A stretch of DNA of 64,000 bases from Marinobacter sp. CHS3-4 (GCF_030053415.1 NZ_JASGBJ010000003.1:186001-250000), one strand, 5' to 3'; numbered from the stretch's first letter, positions 1 through 9,934 are shown. Notes: generated by a model not told the origin, from the sequence alone. Program-made: numbers and translations.

Positions 1-119
1 TCCGCCACATTCTCGACAGTGAAGAAGAGCACATTGACTGGCTGGAGACTCAGCAGGAAATGATCAGTCAGATGGGTATTCAGAACTATATCCAACTTCA
101 GTCCAGCCCAGCGGAGTAA
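1..119 (+). CDS. bfr: Bacterioferritin, C-terminal fragment (cut by window edge)
   Basis: Only the last 38 codons are present (frame from base 3, TAA at 117-119). The translated end contains EEEHIDWLETQ and MGIQNYIQLQ, which match the C-terminal helix of haem-containing bacterioferritin, the 24-subunit cytosolic iron store. The HIDWLE segment carries the conserved E and H of the ferroxidase site in this family. The upstream part lies outside the window, so haem and ferroxidase ligands cannot be checked. The GGAG at 113-116 inside its last codons probably serves as ribosome binding site for the next gene, so the two may be co-transcribed. Confidence 0.85.
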   Translation, partial: RHILDSEEEHIDWLETQQEMISQMGIQNYIQLQSSPAE

Positions 120-125
120 TTGTCA

Positions 126-1484
126 ATGACAATGGATCTGTCGTGCTTTAAAGCTTATGACCTGCGCGGGCGCGTGCCCGACCAACTAAACCCGGAACTG
201 GCCGAGCGTATCGGTCGGGCCTACGTCGAAGTGACCGGCGCAAAGCGCGTAATCGTCGGTTACGACATCCGCCTTTCCAGCCCGGAGATTGCCGAGGCGC
301 TGAGTGCCGGGCTGATGGCCGCCGGTGCCGACGTGTTTGATATTGGCCTGGGCGGCACCGAAATGGTGTATTTCGCCACCAGCCATTTCGACATGGACGG
401 CGGCATCATGGTGACGGCCAGCCACAATCCCAAAGATCATAACGGCATGAAGATGGTCGGCCCCCAATCCCGGCCCATCAGCTCGGATAACGGTCTGAAT
501 GACATCCGTGATCGGGTCCTGGAGCCTTTCGAGGATGCACCGACGCCGGGTAAATCCGAACCACTTGAGGTCATGACGGCTTACATAAAACACCTGTTGG
601 GCTACATCGACTCGACGTCACTCACCCCGATGACCTTTGTGGTGAACGCCGGAAATGGTGGGGCGGGGCTGGTGATCGACGAAATCGAGCAACACCTGCC
701 GTTTGAGTTTGTCAAAGTGCACCACGAGCCCGACGGGCACTTCCCCAACGGCGTACCCAACCCGATCCTTCAGGAAAACCGGGAATCCACCGCCGAGGCA
801 GTGATCGAACAGTGGGCTGCGATGGGTATCGCCTGGGATGGCGACTACGACCGTTGCTTCTTCTTCGACGAGAACGGCCGCTTTATTGAGGGTTACTACA
901 TCGTCGGCCTGCTGGCAGACCAGTTCCTGAGAAAAACCGGAGGCGGTAAAGTCATCCACGACCCACGCCTGACCTGGAACACTCTGGATCTGGTGGAGGC
1001 GGCGGGTGGTGAGGCCATCGAAAGCAAAACTGGCCACGCTTTTATCAAGCAGCGCATGCGCGACGAAGACGCGGTTTACGGCGGGGAAATGAGTGCCCAT
1101 CACTATTTCCGGGATTTCGCCTACTGTGACAGTGGCATGATTCCCTGGCTGCTGATTGCCGAGCGCCTTTGCCAGTCCGGTCAGACTCTGTCCTCACTGA
1201 TTGATGCCCGCATCGAAGCCTACCCGGCGAGCGGTGAAATTAATCGCACTATCGAGAACCCGGCGAAGGTGATTGGTGCGATCGAAGCGGCCTATGGCAA
1301 AGACGCCAAAAGCGTCAGCCACGTGGACGGCGTCAGCATCGAATTTGACGACTGGCGGTTTAACCTGCGGATGTCCAACACCGAGCCGGTGGTTCGACTG
1401 AATGTGGAGTCTCGCGGAGATATTCCGTTGATGAAGGCAAAAACCGAAGAGTTGCTGGCCGAAATGGAAAGACTGGCGTCATAG
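126..1484 (+). CDS. manB: Phosphomannomutase (CpsG/ManB type)
   Basis: Predicted to interconvert mannose-6-phosphate and mannose-1-phosphate in the cytosol, feeding GDP-mannose for surface polysaccharide. The 452-residue length is that of the alpha-D-phosphohexomutase family. It opens with CFKAYDLRG, has the phosphoserine loop TASHNP (Ser near residue 99), the metal loop DGDYDR (238-243), the sugar-specificity loop GGEMSAHHY (319-) and a C-terminal phosphate-binding RLSNTEP-like segment (RMSNTEP). I chose ATG 126 because the GGAG at 113-116 is well spaced; TTG 120 and ATG 132 are alternatives. Phosphoglucomutase side activity, as in AlgC, is possible, but the sequence is closer to enteric CpsG. 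It ends tail to tail with pldA, overlapping by 6 nt. Confidence 0.88.
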   Translation: MTMDLSCFKAYDLRGRVPDQLNPELAERIGRAYVEVTGAKRVIVGYDIRLSSPEIAEALSAGLMAAGADVFDIGLGGTEMVYFATSHFDMDGGIMVTASHNPKDHNGMKMVGPQSRPISSDNGLNDIRDRVLEPFEDAPTPGKSEPLEVMTAYIKHLLGYIDSTSLTPMTFVVNAGNGGAGLVIDEIEQHLPFEFVKVHHEPDGHFPNGVPNPILQENRESTAEAVIEQWAAMGIAWDGDYDRCFFFDENGRFIEGYYIVGLLADQFLRKTGGGKVIHDPRLTWNTLDLVEAAGGEAIESKTGHAFIKQRMRDEDAVYGGEMSAHHYFRDFAYCDSGMIPWLLIAERLCQSGQTLSSLIDARIEAYPASGEINRTIENPAKVIGAIEAAYGKDAKSVSHVDGVSIEFDDWRFNLRMSNTEPVVRLNVESRGDIPLMKAKTEELLAEMERLAS

Positions 1485-2582
1485 CCAGTCTTTCAACATG
1501 ATTCCGACGCCAATCCGCTGTACGCGCTGGTTGTAGTCAATCAGGCTCTCGCCATAGCCATTGTAGTAATGGATGTAGCCTTTCATCGTGTCGCCCATCG
1601 GGAAGCTGTAACCGAGCTCTACCGACGTCTTGTTGTCCGAGCGCAGATTGTTCATCAGCTTGAGAGACAGCGTGCGGTTTTCGCTCCAGCGGTAGATGGC
1701 CAGGTAATTGGCGTGGCCCAGGTAGCGCTCAATATCCGCATTGTCGTCTTCGCTGGCGCTCTCCGGCATTCGATACCAGGGTTGCAGGACAAACAGCCAG
1801 CGGCCATAGCTGTAGGCAGCAGAGGCGGTAACACGGTTCCAGCTCCGAGATCGTGGCTCTGACTGACCATTGGATTCGTGATTGAATCCCAGTGTCACGC
1901 CATTCAGCTTGCCCGGGCCGAAATCGTAGTTGGTTTCATAACGCACGAAGAGTTCCGGTTCGTAATTCGTCTCCCGGAACGGCGCTGAATCGTCCGTGTT
2001 ATAAACCTGCCAGAAAGATTTCTGGGTATACCCGAACCAGAGGGTTGTGCGGTCATCCAGCATGCCGGTCAACAATGGCACTTTGAAGCTGATCTGATAC
2101 TTGGCCTCCTGGTTGTCCAGAGGGTAATCGTACTGCGCGACACCGGTTCTGGGGCTGACAGGCTGGCGGTTGGCATTTTTAAGGTAGCTGAACGGCAGGA
2201 TGTACATCGGGCGGTGCCCCACAAAGCCCCCCGAAAACGAGAATACGGCCTTTTCCGCAGCAACGTACTGGTCGACCAGTGAAGCCATGACGTCAGAATC
2301 TCCGCCTTCTTCGCGGCCCGGCAATGCCGGATTCGTATCAGCAAGGGTCTCCATTCGATTTTCCGATTGGTAAGCCCTGTCCTGCGAGGGCGCAAGCATA
2401 CGATCGTAACAGGCCAGGCGTTCTACGCCGTTTTCAACGTCAGTGCAGATCTTGAGTTTTGCCGGAGGTTCTTCGGGCGGCGTGGACAATCTCGCTGATT
2501 GGCCATGCGCCAGGGTTGCCCCCAGTAATATCAGCAAGGCTGTCGCAGGTCTCAACGGACAGCTGAAAAAGTTGTGATCCAT
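1479..2582 (-). CDS. pldA: Outer-membrane phospholipase A1 (OMPLA)
   Basis: A 367-residue protein with an N-terminal signal peptide (about 1-27) and a C-terminal beta barrel. It hydrolyses misplaced phospholipids in the outer leaflet and helps keep lipid asymmetry. The OMPLA catalytic signature is complete: NHESNGQSEPRSRSWNR with His235, Ser237 and Asn249 in the same spacing as E. coli H142/S144/N156. The C-terminus (GYGESLIDYN, then VGVGIMLKD) also matches the family. The mature N-terminus carries an extra segment of about 80 residues with the CTDVENGVERLACYDR motif, which is absent from the enteric enzyme but seen in several proteobacterial periplasmic and outer-membrane proteins. No neighbour shares an obvious pathway. 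Confidence 0.92.
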   Translation of the reverse strand: MDHNFFSCPLRPATALLILLGATLAHGQSARLSTPPEEPPAKLKICTDVENGVERLACYDRMLAPSQDRAYQSENRMETLADTNPALPGREEGGDSDVMASLVDQYVAAEKAVFSFSGGFVGHRPMYILPFSYLKNANRQPVSPRTGVAQYDYPLDNQEAKYQISFKVPLLTGMLDDRTTLWFGYTQKSFWQVYNTDDSAPFRETNYEPELFVRYETNYDFGPGKLNGVTLGFNHESNGQSEPRSRSWNRVTASAAYSYGRWLFVLQPWYRMPESASEDDNADIERYLGHANYLAIYRWSENRTLSLKLMNNLRSDNKTSVELGYSFPMGDTMKGYIHYYNGYGESLIDYNQRVQRIGVGIMLKDWL

Positions 2583-2595
2583 GCGGTGTAAATCC

Positions 2596-2928
2596 TCAGG
2601 CAGACGAAAGGCTCATCCACGTGTTGGCAATGCCGAATGCCCAGACGCCTAGAAGAGTGATGACCAGCAAGGAAAACACAATTTTATGACGAACTCTGCG
2701 TTCTGCGGCCGCCGCCACGACCCAACGTAAATACATCAGCCCGATGAAACTGATAAACACCGCCAGGCTTGCAGCGGCGGGAATCAGCAGCCACGCAGGA
2801 TTCAACGGCTCGCCGGTGTCAGTCCGGCTGGAAAACCAGCCCATGGAAATCAGGAGCACGGCTAAGGCCGAGAATTCCAGAATTAGCAGTGGTTTGCGCC
2901 AGCGTTGGACAGGATTCGTTTCTGGCAT
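2596..2928 (-). CDS. Small membrane protein, three predicted TM segments
   Basis: I do not recognise a named family. The 110-residue reading from ATG 2928 begins MPETNPVQRWRKP and is preceded by AAGGAACT on the minus strand, a good ribosome binding site, so I prefer it over the longer in-frame start at 3036. Three hydrophobic stretches are visible (about residues 14-32, 46-66 and 83-102), with a basic loop AERRVRHK before the third. It lies 13 nt upstream of pldA in the same direction, so the two may be co-transcribed. A role in envelope biology is only an inference from that position. Confidence 0.6.
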   Translation of the reverse strand: MPETNPVQRWRKPLLILEFSALAVLLISMGWFSSRTDTGEPLNPAWLLIPAAASLAVFISFIGLMYLRWVVAAAAERRVRHKIVFSLLVITLLGVWAFGIANTWMSLSSA

Positions 2929-3040
2929 ACGGAGTTCCTTGAAAGCAAATTGCGTCGGGATTGTACGACGTGATGACAGGAATGGTACCTGTATTTTCGG
3001 CTCATTTTGCCATTTGGTTTTTTTGCCAGGCTGCAATCGC

Positions 3041-3046
3041 TATAAT
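3041..3046 (+). promoter_or_regulatory. -10 element for the cytochrome c5 gene
   Basis: A perfect TATAAT stands 48 nt before the cytochrome start codon. There is only a T-run at the -35 spacing, so the -35 box is weak. The position gives a short leader of about 40 nt. The divergent small membrane gene starts just beyond it, at 2928. Confidence 0.5.
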
Positions 3047-3093
3047 GCCCCCAATTCGATTTTTATAACGCCCAATTATTGAGGTGACGTGTG

Positions 3094-3522
3094 ATGATGA
3101 AAACAGTTGTGGCAAAAGCCCTGGCGGTTGTTTTGCTTGGCTTCGGCCTGACAGCCGGTGCCGTAATGGCAAGCGTTGAAGATGAAATCCGTTCGCGCAT
3201 TGCGCCAGTCGGTACCGTATGTGTTCAGGGAGAAGACTGCGGTGAATCTGCAGCTCCGGCGCAGACGGCAAGCTCTGGGCCACGCTCCGGGAGTGAAGTA
3301 TACAGCTCTGCCTGTGCTGCCTGCCACGATACGGGCGCTGCCGGTGCCCCGAAGAAAGGTGACGCCGGTGCCTGGAGTCCGCGCATAGACAAGGGTCTCG
3401 AAACGCTGGTAACACACGCCATCAATGGCTTTAACGCCATGCCGGCGAAGGGCGGTTGCGGCAACTGTTCAGATGAGGAAATCGAGCTGGCTGTGGAGCA
3501 CCTGGTAGAAGCCTCCCAGTGA
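3094..3522 (+). CDS. Cytochrome c5-like monohaem cytochrome
   Basis: A 142-residue exported c-type cytochrome, an electron carrier of the periplasm or inner-membrane surface. The hydrophobic N-terminus (about 1-26) ends in a signal-peptidase-like AVMA. The haem site is CAACH (Cys74, Cys77, His78) and the distal ligand is Met116 in AMPAKGGCGNC. The extra Cys pair in that loop is typical of the c5 family. The region between signal and haem domain is low-complexity (S/A/P-rich) and probably a flexible tether. ATG 3094 is preceded by GAGGTG at 3081-3086; GTG 3091 and ATG 3097 are also possible. A strong terminator follows, so this is probably a single-gene unit. Confidence 0.88.
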   Translation: MMKTVVAKALAVVLLGFGLTAGAVMASVEDEIRSRIAPVGTVCVQGEDCGESAAPAQTASSGPRSGSEVYSSACAACHDTGAAGAPKKGDAGAWSPRIDKGLETLVTHAINGFNAMPAKGGCGNCSDEEIELAVEHLVEASQ

Positions 3523-3546
3523 CGTTGGTTCTCAACAGCACCGAAC

Positions 3547-3571
3547 AGCCCCCGTCTTCGGGGGCTTTTTT
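3547..3571 (+). terminator. Rho-independent terminator after cytochrome c5
   Basis: An 8-bp stem, AGCCCCCG pairing with CGGGGGCT around a TCTT loop, is followed by a run of six T. It lies 25 nt after the cytochrome stop codon. Confidence 0.9.
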
Positions 3572-3640
3572 ATGGGCATGTGTAAACGCTACCGGTTTAT
3601 CGGGACGTCTGTGAGCGTCCCGGCCGCTGCTAACGTGAGA

Positions 3641-5662
3641 TTAATTGCCCAGGTCCCCTAGCAGCGCGCTCAGCGTGGCCTTGCCTTTTTTCTGGTTGGC
3701 TTCCAGATCCAGATCGCCGGTACCTTCCCAGCGCAAGTCATCTTCCGGCAGTTCATCCAGGAACCGGCTGGGAATGGTTTCGAGCTTTTCCCCGTACTGT
3801 TTGCGCTGTGCGGCGTAAGTCAGAGTCAGGGTTTCCCGGGCGCGGGTAATGCCCACGTACATCAGGCGGCGTTCTTCTTCGATGTTGCCTTCTTCAATGC
3901 TGCTTCGGTGTGGCAGGATTTCTTCTTCCAGCCCCATGATAAACACATGCGGAAATTCCAGGCCCTTGGACGCGTGCAGGGTTAGCAGTTGCACCTTGTC
4001 GCTGTCGTCTTCCTCTTCCCGTTGTTCCATCAGGTCGCGCAGTATCAGTCGGCTGATGGCATCTTCGATACCCATTTCATCCGCCGTGCCTTTGCCGTCA
4101 TCCAACATGCGCTGAACGGACTCCACCAGGTACCAGATGTTTTCCATTCTCCGCTCTGCCTGTTTGGGTGAGCCAGAATGGAGGTGAAGCCATTCTTCGT
4201 ATTCAATGTCGGTGAACAGCTGCTTGATGACAGGTATCGGGTCCTCGCTGTGCAGGCGTTCACAGGTAGCGTCGACCCAATGGGCGAAGCGTCGCAAACG
4301 GTCCAGGCCCTTTTCAGTCACGTGGGTTTCCGCACCCATGTCGCTCAGGGCTCTGAACAGGCTGACATTGCGGGAACGGGCATAGTGGCTCAGCTGCTCC
4401 AATGTGCGGGGGCCGATCTCGCGGCGGGGGACATTCACCACGCGTAGAAAGGCGGCGTCGTCATCCGGATTGACCAGCATACGCAGGTAGCCCATGGCGT
4501 CCTTGATTTCGTTCTTGGAGAAAAACGACTGTCCGCCGGAGATCCGATAGGGTATCTGATAGGCCTGCAGCTTCACTTCCAGCAGGCGGGCCTGATGGTT
4601 GCCACGGTAGAGCACGGCGAAATCCAGAAATCTGAGGCCTTTTTTCAGTTTTTGGTCGAGGATTTCGGTGGCTATGCGTTCCGCCTCTGCATCTTCATTG
4701 CGACAACGCACGATGCGCAATTCGTCACCCGTGGTGTGGTCGCTCCACAAGGCTTTTTCGAACACGTGGGGGTTGTTGGCAATCACTGTGTTGGCGCAGC
4801 GCAGAATGCGAACCGTTGAACGGTAGTTTTGCTCAAGTTTGACGATCTTCAGGCTGGGGAAATCTTCCTTTAGTTGCGCCAGGTTCTCTGGCCGAGCGCC
4901 ACGCCAGGCATAGATAGACTGGTCGTCGTCACCCACCACCGTAAAAGCGGCGCGCTCGGCTACAAGCAGTTTGACCATCTCGTACTGGCACAGGTTGGTG
5001 TCCTGATACTCATCCACCAGCATGTACCGGATTTTCCGGCGCCATTTCGCCAACACTTCTGGTTGACTCTGAAAAAGCTTCACCGGCAGCAGAATCAGGT
5101 CGTCAAAATCCACCGCATTGTAGGCTTTCAGGTAGTCTGCGTAGTGTCGGTAAATAATGGCAATGCGTTGTTCCCTTTCATCAGCCGCTTTGCTCAGGGC
5201 CTGATGAGGGTCGCGCATGGCGTTCTTCCAGGACGAGATGGTCATCTGTACGTCAGATAGCTCATCACCGGCATCGGCACTCGCTTCTCGCATCATCAGG
5301 TCCTGAAGCAGGGCCTTGGCATCGTCGGCGTCGAATATCGAGAAGCCGGGGTGGTAGCCCAGATGCTCATATTCCTCTCGTATGATATTGAGGCCGAGAT
5401 TATGGAACGTGGACACGATTAACCCGCGAGTGAGCTTGCGATCCACCAGCCGGCCCACGCGTTCTTTCATCTCTCGTGCGGCCTTGTTGGTAAAGGTGAC
5501 CGCGGCAATGTGCCGCCCGGGAATGCCAAGTTGCTCAATAAGATAGGCGATCTTACGGGTGATTACGCTGGTTTTACCGCTGCCGGCACCGGCCAGGACA
5601 AGCATGGGCCCATCTGCATAACGTACGGCTTCACTTTGTCGGGGGTTAAGTTGATTTACCAT
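3641..5662 (-). CDS. rep: ATP-dependent DNA helicase Rep
   Basis: A superfamily 1A 3'-to-5' helicase that helps replication forks pass protein blocks. The 673 residues equal the length of E. coli Rep and the sequence aligns throughout. Motif I is AGAGSGKT (24-31), motif Ia is TFTNKAAREMKERV, motif II is DEYQDTN, motif III is GDDDQSIYAWRGA, motif IV includes LEQNYRST, and motif VI is VGITRARETL. The start at ATG 5662 matches the usual MxLNPxQ opening. UvrD and PcrA are the closest alternatives, but the QSEAVRYADGPML opening and the C-terminal length favour Rep. It is transcribed away from the downstream GGDEF-EAL gene. Confidence 0.95.
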   Translation of the reverse strand: MVNQLNPRQSEAVRYADGPMLVLAGAGSGKTSVITRKIAYLIEQLGIPGRHIAAVTFTNKAAREMKERVGRLVDRKLTRGLIVSTFHNLGLNIIREEYEHLGYHPGFSIFDADDAKALLQDLMMREASADAGDELSDVQMTISSWKNAMRDPHQALSKAADEREQRIAIIYRHYADYLKAYNAVDFDDLILLPVKLFQSQPEVLAKWRRKIRYMLVDEYQDTNLCQYEMVKLLVAERAAFTVVGDDDQSIYAWRGARPENLAQLKEDFPSLKIVKLEQNYRSTVRILRCANTVIANNPHVFEKALWSDHTTGDELRIVRCRNEDAEAERIATEILDQKLKKGLRFLDFAVLYRGNHQARLLEVKLQAYQIPYRISGGQSFFSKNEIKDAMGYLRMLVNPDDDAAFLRVVNVPRREIGPRTLEQLSHYARSRNVSLFRALSDMGAETHVTEKGLDRLRRFAHWVDATCERLHSEDPIPVIKQLFTDIEYEEWLHLHSGSPKQAERRMENIWYLVESVQRMLDDGKGTADEMGIEDAISRLILRDLMEQREEEDDSDKVQLLTLHASKGLEFPHVFIMGLEEEILPHRSSIEEGNIEEERRLMYVGITRARETLTLTYAAQRKQYGEKLETIPSRFLDELPEDDLRWEGTGDLDLEANQKKGKATLSALLGDLGN

Positions 5663-5767
5663 GAAGGCGCCAGCCGGGGAAAAGGAACAAATTTCGCGCT
5701 TCCGATTCTACACCACACAGCGCTGCTGTACCTTCCTGATCTATAGGCTATCCTTATGTGAACGGAA

Positions 5768-7531
5768 ATGGCGGCTTTTGATGAACAGGACGTTTTGTTG
5801 ATGACTGTGGTACCCACAGAGGCCAACGTCAGCCAGGTAAGAATCCTGGTGCTGACTACAGAACACGCTGATTTGCTATGGCTCGGTGCGCTTTTGGCCG
5901 GAGATCTGGAGATGCAGGCGGATCTTACCTGGTGTCCGGACCTCGTGGATTGCGACGATCTTGTCCGCAATACCTCTTATGACCTGATTATCTGGGACTG
6001 CATTTTTCACAGTGGATCAGAATCCTCTTTTCTGCAGTACCTCACGGTGTCCAGTGGCGAAAAGCCCATCCTCGCCATCAGTGCTGAGCCCCACGCAGAT
6101 CGCGGGGTTGAGCTATGCCGGCTTGGCGCTTCCGATTACCTTAGCCGCAGCAACCTTGATCGTTGGGGGCTGCGTCGAGCGGTTCGCTGTCTATGGTATC
6201 GGCAGCAGTTGTCGGAATCGGCCCATGGCCAATTGGGTCGTGATGTTGCGACGGGCTTCATCAATCGGGACCTGTTCTTCGATCGCTTGCAGAATGCGCT
6301 GATTCGTGCCAAGAGTGCGTCTCAGCGTCTCGCGCTTCTGCATATCAATCTCGATGATTTCCGCAGTTTTAATGAGTCGTTCGGTTACCGGCAGAGTGAT
6401 CTGTTGATGATGCGTCTGGCTGAGAGGCTCAGATCAGAGCTTCGCCGGGCAGATTCGTTGATGCGTATTGGTGGTGATGAGTTCGCCATCATCATTGAAA
6501 GAGTGGACGACGCCCTGGATGTTGCCCACGTGATCCGCAAGCTGGTTACCGCTATTGGTGAGCCAGTCAATGTTGGCGGTCAGTCGATTGTGGTCAGCGC
6601 CAGCCTTGGTGTTGCAACCTACCCGGAAGCGGGAGACAGCCCCGAGAACCTGCTCCGTCGGGCGAACCGGGCCATGTTTGAAGCCAAGCGGGATCCCGGA
6701 ACCAGCTATCGTTACTATGATCGGGAACTTCACATTACTGCTGGTCATCAGCTTCGGCTGGAGGCGGACCTGCGCAATGCCCTCCGGGGTAATGAGCTGG
6801 AACTGTATTATCAGCCCAGAATTGACCTGGCGACCGAAGAAGTTCGCGGGGTGGAATGTCTGTTGCGCTGGAACCACCCCGAGCGGGGTCTGGTCGGGCC
6901 GGATGAGTTTATCCCGGCGGCAGAGCATAGCGGCCTGATCGTTCCGATTGGTTACTGGGTCATCGAGCAGGCCTGCAAGCGGTTGCAGGAATCCGGCGAG
7001 CTTGGCCATCCGGGGCTGGTGTTTGCGGTGAACCTGTCGTTCCGCCAGTTCCACGACCGCAAGATGACCGAAACCATCTTCCGCATCATCTTCAATGCCA
7101 ATATCGACACCAGTCTGCTGGAGCTCGAGCTTACCGAGAGCGCCATGATGCACGACCCGGAATACGCGCAGCGCTGCCTGCGTGAGCTGAATCAGCTGGG
7201 CATCAGTTTTGCGCTGGATGATTTCGGGACCGGGTTCTCGTCCCTCAGCAACCTGCAACATCTGCCCATTTCGCTGGTGAAAATCGACAAGTCGTTTGTT
7301 CAGGATCTGGGTCGCTCGGCGGACGCCGAGCACATCATCAAGGCCATTATCAGCCTGTCTCACAGTTTGCAGATCAGTGTGGTGGCAGAGGGCGTTGAGA
7401 CAGAGGGGCAACTGGAGTTCCTGCGCCAGCAGCATTGCGATGAAATCCAGGGTTACTACTATGCGCGTCCGATGCCCTGGGAACGCCTTGTCGAATTCCT
7501 GAACAACCGCGACAAGGCCGCTTGCCTGTGA
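5768..7531 (+). CDS. GGDEF-EAL cyclic-di-GMP protein with receiver-like N-terminus
   Basis: A soluble 587-residue protein. Residues 24-140 look like a response-regulator receiver fold, with DLIIWDC placing Asp77 at the phosphoacceptor position, but the usual final Lys is replaced in DYLSRS. The GGDEF domain has an intact active site GGDEF (235-239) and an inhibitory I-site RRAD (226-229). The EAL domain has ECL (363-365) in place of EAL, plus VNLS, ELTES, DDFGTG (484-489), KIDKSF and EGVET (541-545). Glu and Leu of the ExL motif are kept, so phosphodiesterase activity is plausible. It may be bifunctional or biased to breakdown. The start could instead be ATG 5804. Confidence 0.85.
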   Translation: MAAFDEQDVLLMTVVPTEANVSQVRILVLTTEHADLLWLGALLAGDLEMQADLTWCPDLVDCDDLVRNTSYDLIIWDCIFHSGSESSFLQYLTVSSGEKPILAISAEPHADRGVELCRLGASDYLSRSNLDRWGLRRAVRCLWYRQQLSESAHGQLGRDVATGFINRDLFFDRLQNALIRAKSASQRLALLHINLDDFRSFNESFGYRQSDLLMMRLAERLRSELRRADSLMRIGGDEFAIIIERVDDALDVAHVIRKLVTAIGEPVNVGGQSIVVSASLGVATYPEAGDSPENLLRRANRAMFEAKRDPGTSYRYYDRELHITAGHQLRLEADLRNALRGNELELYYQPRIDLATEEVRGVECLLRWNHPERGLVGPDEFIPAAEHSGLIVPIGYWVIEQACKRLQESGELGHPGLVFAVNLSFRQFHDRKMTETIFRIIFNANIDTSLLELELTESAMMHDPEYAQRCLRELNQLGISFALDDFGTGFSSLSNLQHLPISLVKIDKSFVQDLGRSADAEHIIKAIISLSHSLQISVVAEGVETEGQLEFLRQQHCDEIQGYYYARPMPWERLVEFLNNRDKAACL

Positions 7532-7582
7532 CAAAAAGCCACTGTACCTTTGCGCTCTGAACCAATGCATCTGAAGGGTAGA

Positions 7583-9934
7583 ATGACGAGCGCGATGAAC
7601 AGTATTACCAGCCGCATTGCCGAAGAACTGGGCGTAAGAGAAGACCAGGTAAAAGCCACCGTTGGACTTTTGGATGAGGGCGCAACGGTTCCGTTCATCG
7701 CCCGCTACCGGAAAGAGGTCACCGGTTCGCTGGACGACAGCCAACTGCGAACTCTGGAAGATCGCCTGCGGTATCTGAGGGATATGGAAGATCGCCGCGC
7801 CACGATTCTCAAGAGCATTGAAGAGCAGGGCAAGCTGACCGACGAGCTTCGAGCCAGCATTGAGACAGCCGACACCAAGAATCGCCTTGAAGACCTCTAT
7901 CTGCCCTACAAGCCCAAACGTCGTACCAAAGCCCAGATTGCCCGTGAGGCAGGCCTGGAGCCGCTGGCGGACACGTTGTATGACGACCCCACCCAGGACC
8001 CGGAAAACACAGCTGAGAGCTATCTGAACACCGAGGCCGGTATCACCGACGCCAAAGCGGCGCTGGATGGTGCCAGGGCGATCCTGATGGAGCGTTTTGC
8101 AGAAGACGCAGAGCTGCTGGGTGATCTTCGCGATTTCATCTGGCAACAGGGTCAGCTCAAGGTCACGGTGATTGAAGGCAAGGAGAACGAGGGCGCCAAA
8201 TTCCGGGATTATTTCGACCACGTTGAACCGCTGAAGAAAGTGCCCTCACATAGGGCGCTGGCCATACTACGCGGTCGAAATGAAGGAATCCTGACTTACA
8301 CGCTGGTTGTCGGTGATGCGGAAGAAGATCGTCGCCAACCGCATCCGTCAGAACAGCGCATCGCCGCCCGCTGGCAGATACGTGATCAGGGCCGGGCAGC
8401 AGATCGCTGGCTGTCAGAGGTGGTTCGCTGGACCTGGCGGGTGAAACTGTCGACCCAGATAGAAACTGATCTGATGGCCCAGGTCCGGGAATCGGCGGAA
8501 AATGAAGCCATCAACGTATTTGCCGCCAACCTTAAAGATCTGTTGCTGCTGGCGCCCGCCGGCCCGAGACCGACGCTTGGTCTGGATCCCGGTCTGCGCA
8601 CAGGGGTCAAAGTCGCCGTGATTGATGGTACCGGCCAGGTGGTCGGACATGGCGGTATTTTTCCCCACGCGCCACGCAATCAATGGGATCAATCCATCGA
8701 GCAGCTGGCCAAATGGTGTCGAGACTACAAGATCGAACTGATTGCCATCGGCAACGGGACGGCGTCCCGCGAGACCGAAAAACTCGTCGCAGATCTGTGC
8801 AAGCGATACCCGGATCTCAAGCTTGCGCGAATCGTGGTGAGTGAATCCGGTGCGTCGGTGTACTCGGCGTCCGAATTTGCGTCTCGCGAATTGCCGGATC
8901 TGGACGTGACCATTCGCGGTGCTGTGTCCATTGCCCGCCGATTGCAGGACCCTCTGGCCGAGCTGGTAAAAATAGAGCCCAAGTCCATTGGTGTCGGGCA
9001 GTACCAGCACGATGTGTCCCAGGTGCAATTGTCCCGCAGTCTTGATGCGGTAGTCGAAGACTGTGTAAACGGTGTGGGCGTTGATCTGAACACCGCGTCG
9101 GTGCCCCTGCTGTCCCGCGTGGCGGGGCTGAATCAGAGCATTGCCTCTAATATTGTCGATTTTCGCAATCAGAACGGAATGTTCGAGAGCCGCAAGCAGT
9201 TGTTGAAGGTGGCCCGTCTGGGCGATCGAACCTTTGAACAGGCGGCGGGCTTCCTGCGTATCGCCAGCAGCAACAATCCGCTGGATCGCTCCTCGGTGCA
9301 TCCGGAAGCCTACGGCGTTGTCGAAGCCATTGCGGCTAAGAACAACCGAAAAGTGGAGGGCATCATTGGCGATGCGGCCTTCCTTAGATCATTGAATGCC
9401 CAGGATTACGTCACCGACAAGTTCGGCCTGCCGACCATAAAGGACATTCTCGCAGAGCTTGAAAAACCCGGGCGCGACCCCAGACCTGAATTCAAGTTCG
9501 CCAGCTTCGAAGAAGGCATTGAAACACTGAGCGATCTCAAGCCCGGTATGGTGCTGGAGGGTTCTGTCACCAACGTTACCAACTTTGGTGCTTTTGTGGA
9601 TATTGGCGTTCACCAGGATGGCCTGGTGCATATTTCTGCCTTGTCGAATACCTTCGTAAAGGACCCCCGTGAAGTGGTCAAAGCAGGGGACATCGTGAAG
9701 GTGAAGGTCATGGAAGTGGATATCCCCAGAAAGCGGATCGGTCTTTCCATGCGCATGGATGATCAGCCGGGTGGGAAGAACGACAAACATGCTCCGGCCG
9801 GAAAGCCCAAAGCGGCATTCGCTGGCAAGTCGTCCGGTGGCGGTGGCCAGCGCGCTGGCAAGCAGGATCAGCAGGGTGCAATGGCGGGAGCGTTGGCGCA
9901 GGCGTTGGCGTCGGCCCGTAAAGACGGCCGCTGA
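7583..9934 (+). CDS. tex: Tex family transcription accessory protein
   Basis: A cytosolic nucleic-acid-binding protein linked to transcription and, in pathogens, to toxin expression. At 783 residues it fits Tex/YhgF. It begins with the Tex N-terminal helical domain ([17 protein letters not shown]). A YqgF/RNase-H-like domain starts near residue 329 with [15 protein letters not shown], followed by helix-hairpin-helix repeats (about 500-560) and an S1 RNA-binding domain (about 652-722, [21 protein letters not shown]). The tail is a Gly/Ala/Lys-rich disordered stretch. ATG 7583 is chosen because GAAGGGTAG precedes it. It is 51 nt from the GGDEF-EAL gene on the same strand. Confidence 0.94.
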   Translation: MTSAMNSITSRIAEELGVREDQVKATVGLLDEGATVPFIARYRKEVTGSLDDSQLRTLEDRLRYLRDMEDRRATILKSIEEQGKLTDELRASIETADTKNRLEDLYLPYKPKRRTKAQIAREAGLEPLADTLYDDPTQDPENTAESYLNTEAGITDAKAALDGARAILMERFAEDAELLGDLRDFIWQQGQLKVTVIEGKENEGAKFRDYFDHVEPLKKVPSHRALAILRGRNEGILTYTLVVGDAEEDRRQPHPSEQRIAARWQIRDQGRAADRWLSEVVRWTWRVKLSTQIETDLMAQVRESAENEAINVFAANLKDLLLLAPAGPRPTLGLDPGLRTGVKVAVIDGTGQVVGHGGIFPHAPRNQWDQSIEQLAKWCRDYKIELIAIGNGTASRETEKLVADLCKRYPDLKLARIVVSESGASVYSASEFASRELPDLDVTIRGAVSIARRLQDPLAELVKIEPKSIGVGQYQHDVSQVQLSRSLDAVVEDCVNGVGVDLNTASVPLLSRVAGLNQSIASNIVDFRNQNGMFESRKQLLKVARLGDRTFEQAAGFLRIASSNNPLDRSSVHPEAYGVVEAIAAKNNRKVEGIIGDAAFLRSLNAQDYVTDKFGLPTIKDILAELEKPGRDPRPEFKFASFEEGIETLSDLKPGMVLEGSVTNVTNFGAFVDIGVHQDGLVHISALSNTFVKDPREVVKAGDIVKVKVMEVDIPRKRIGLSMRMDDQPGGKNDKHAPAGKPKAAFAGKSSGGGGQRAGKQDQQGAMAGALAQALASARKDGR

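Noticed and set aside
6434..8221. A 595-codon open frame on the minus strand across the GGDEF-EAL and tex genes
   Set aside because: It is antisense to two clearly coding genes with conserved motifs, has no recognisable domain and crosses their boundary. It is a by-product of GC-rich codon use.
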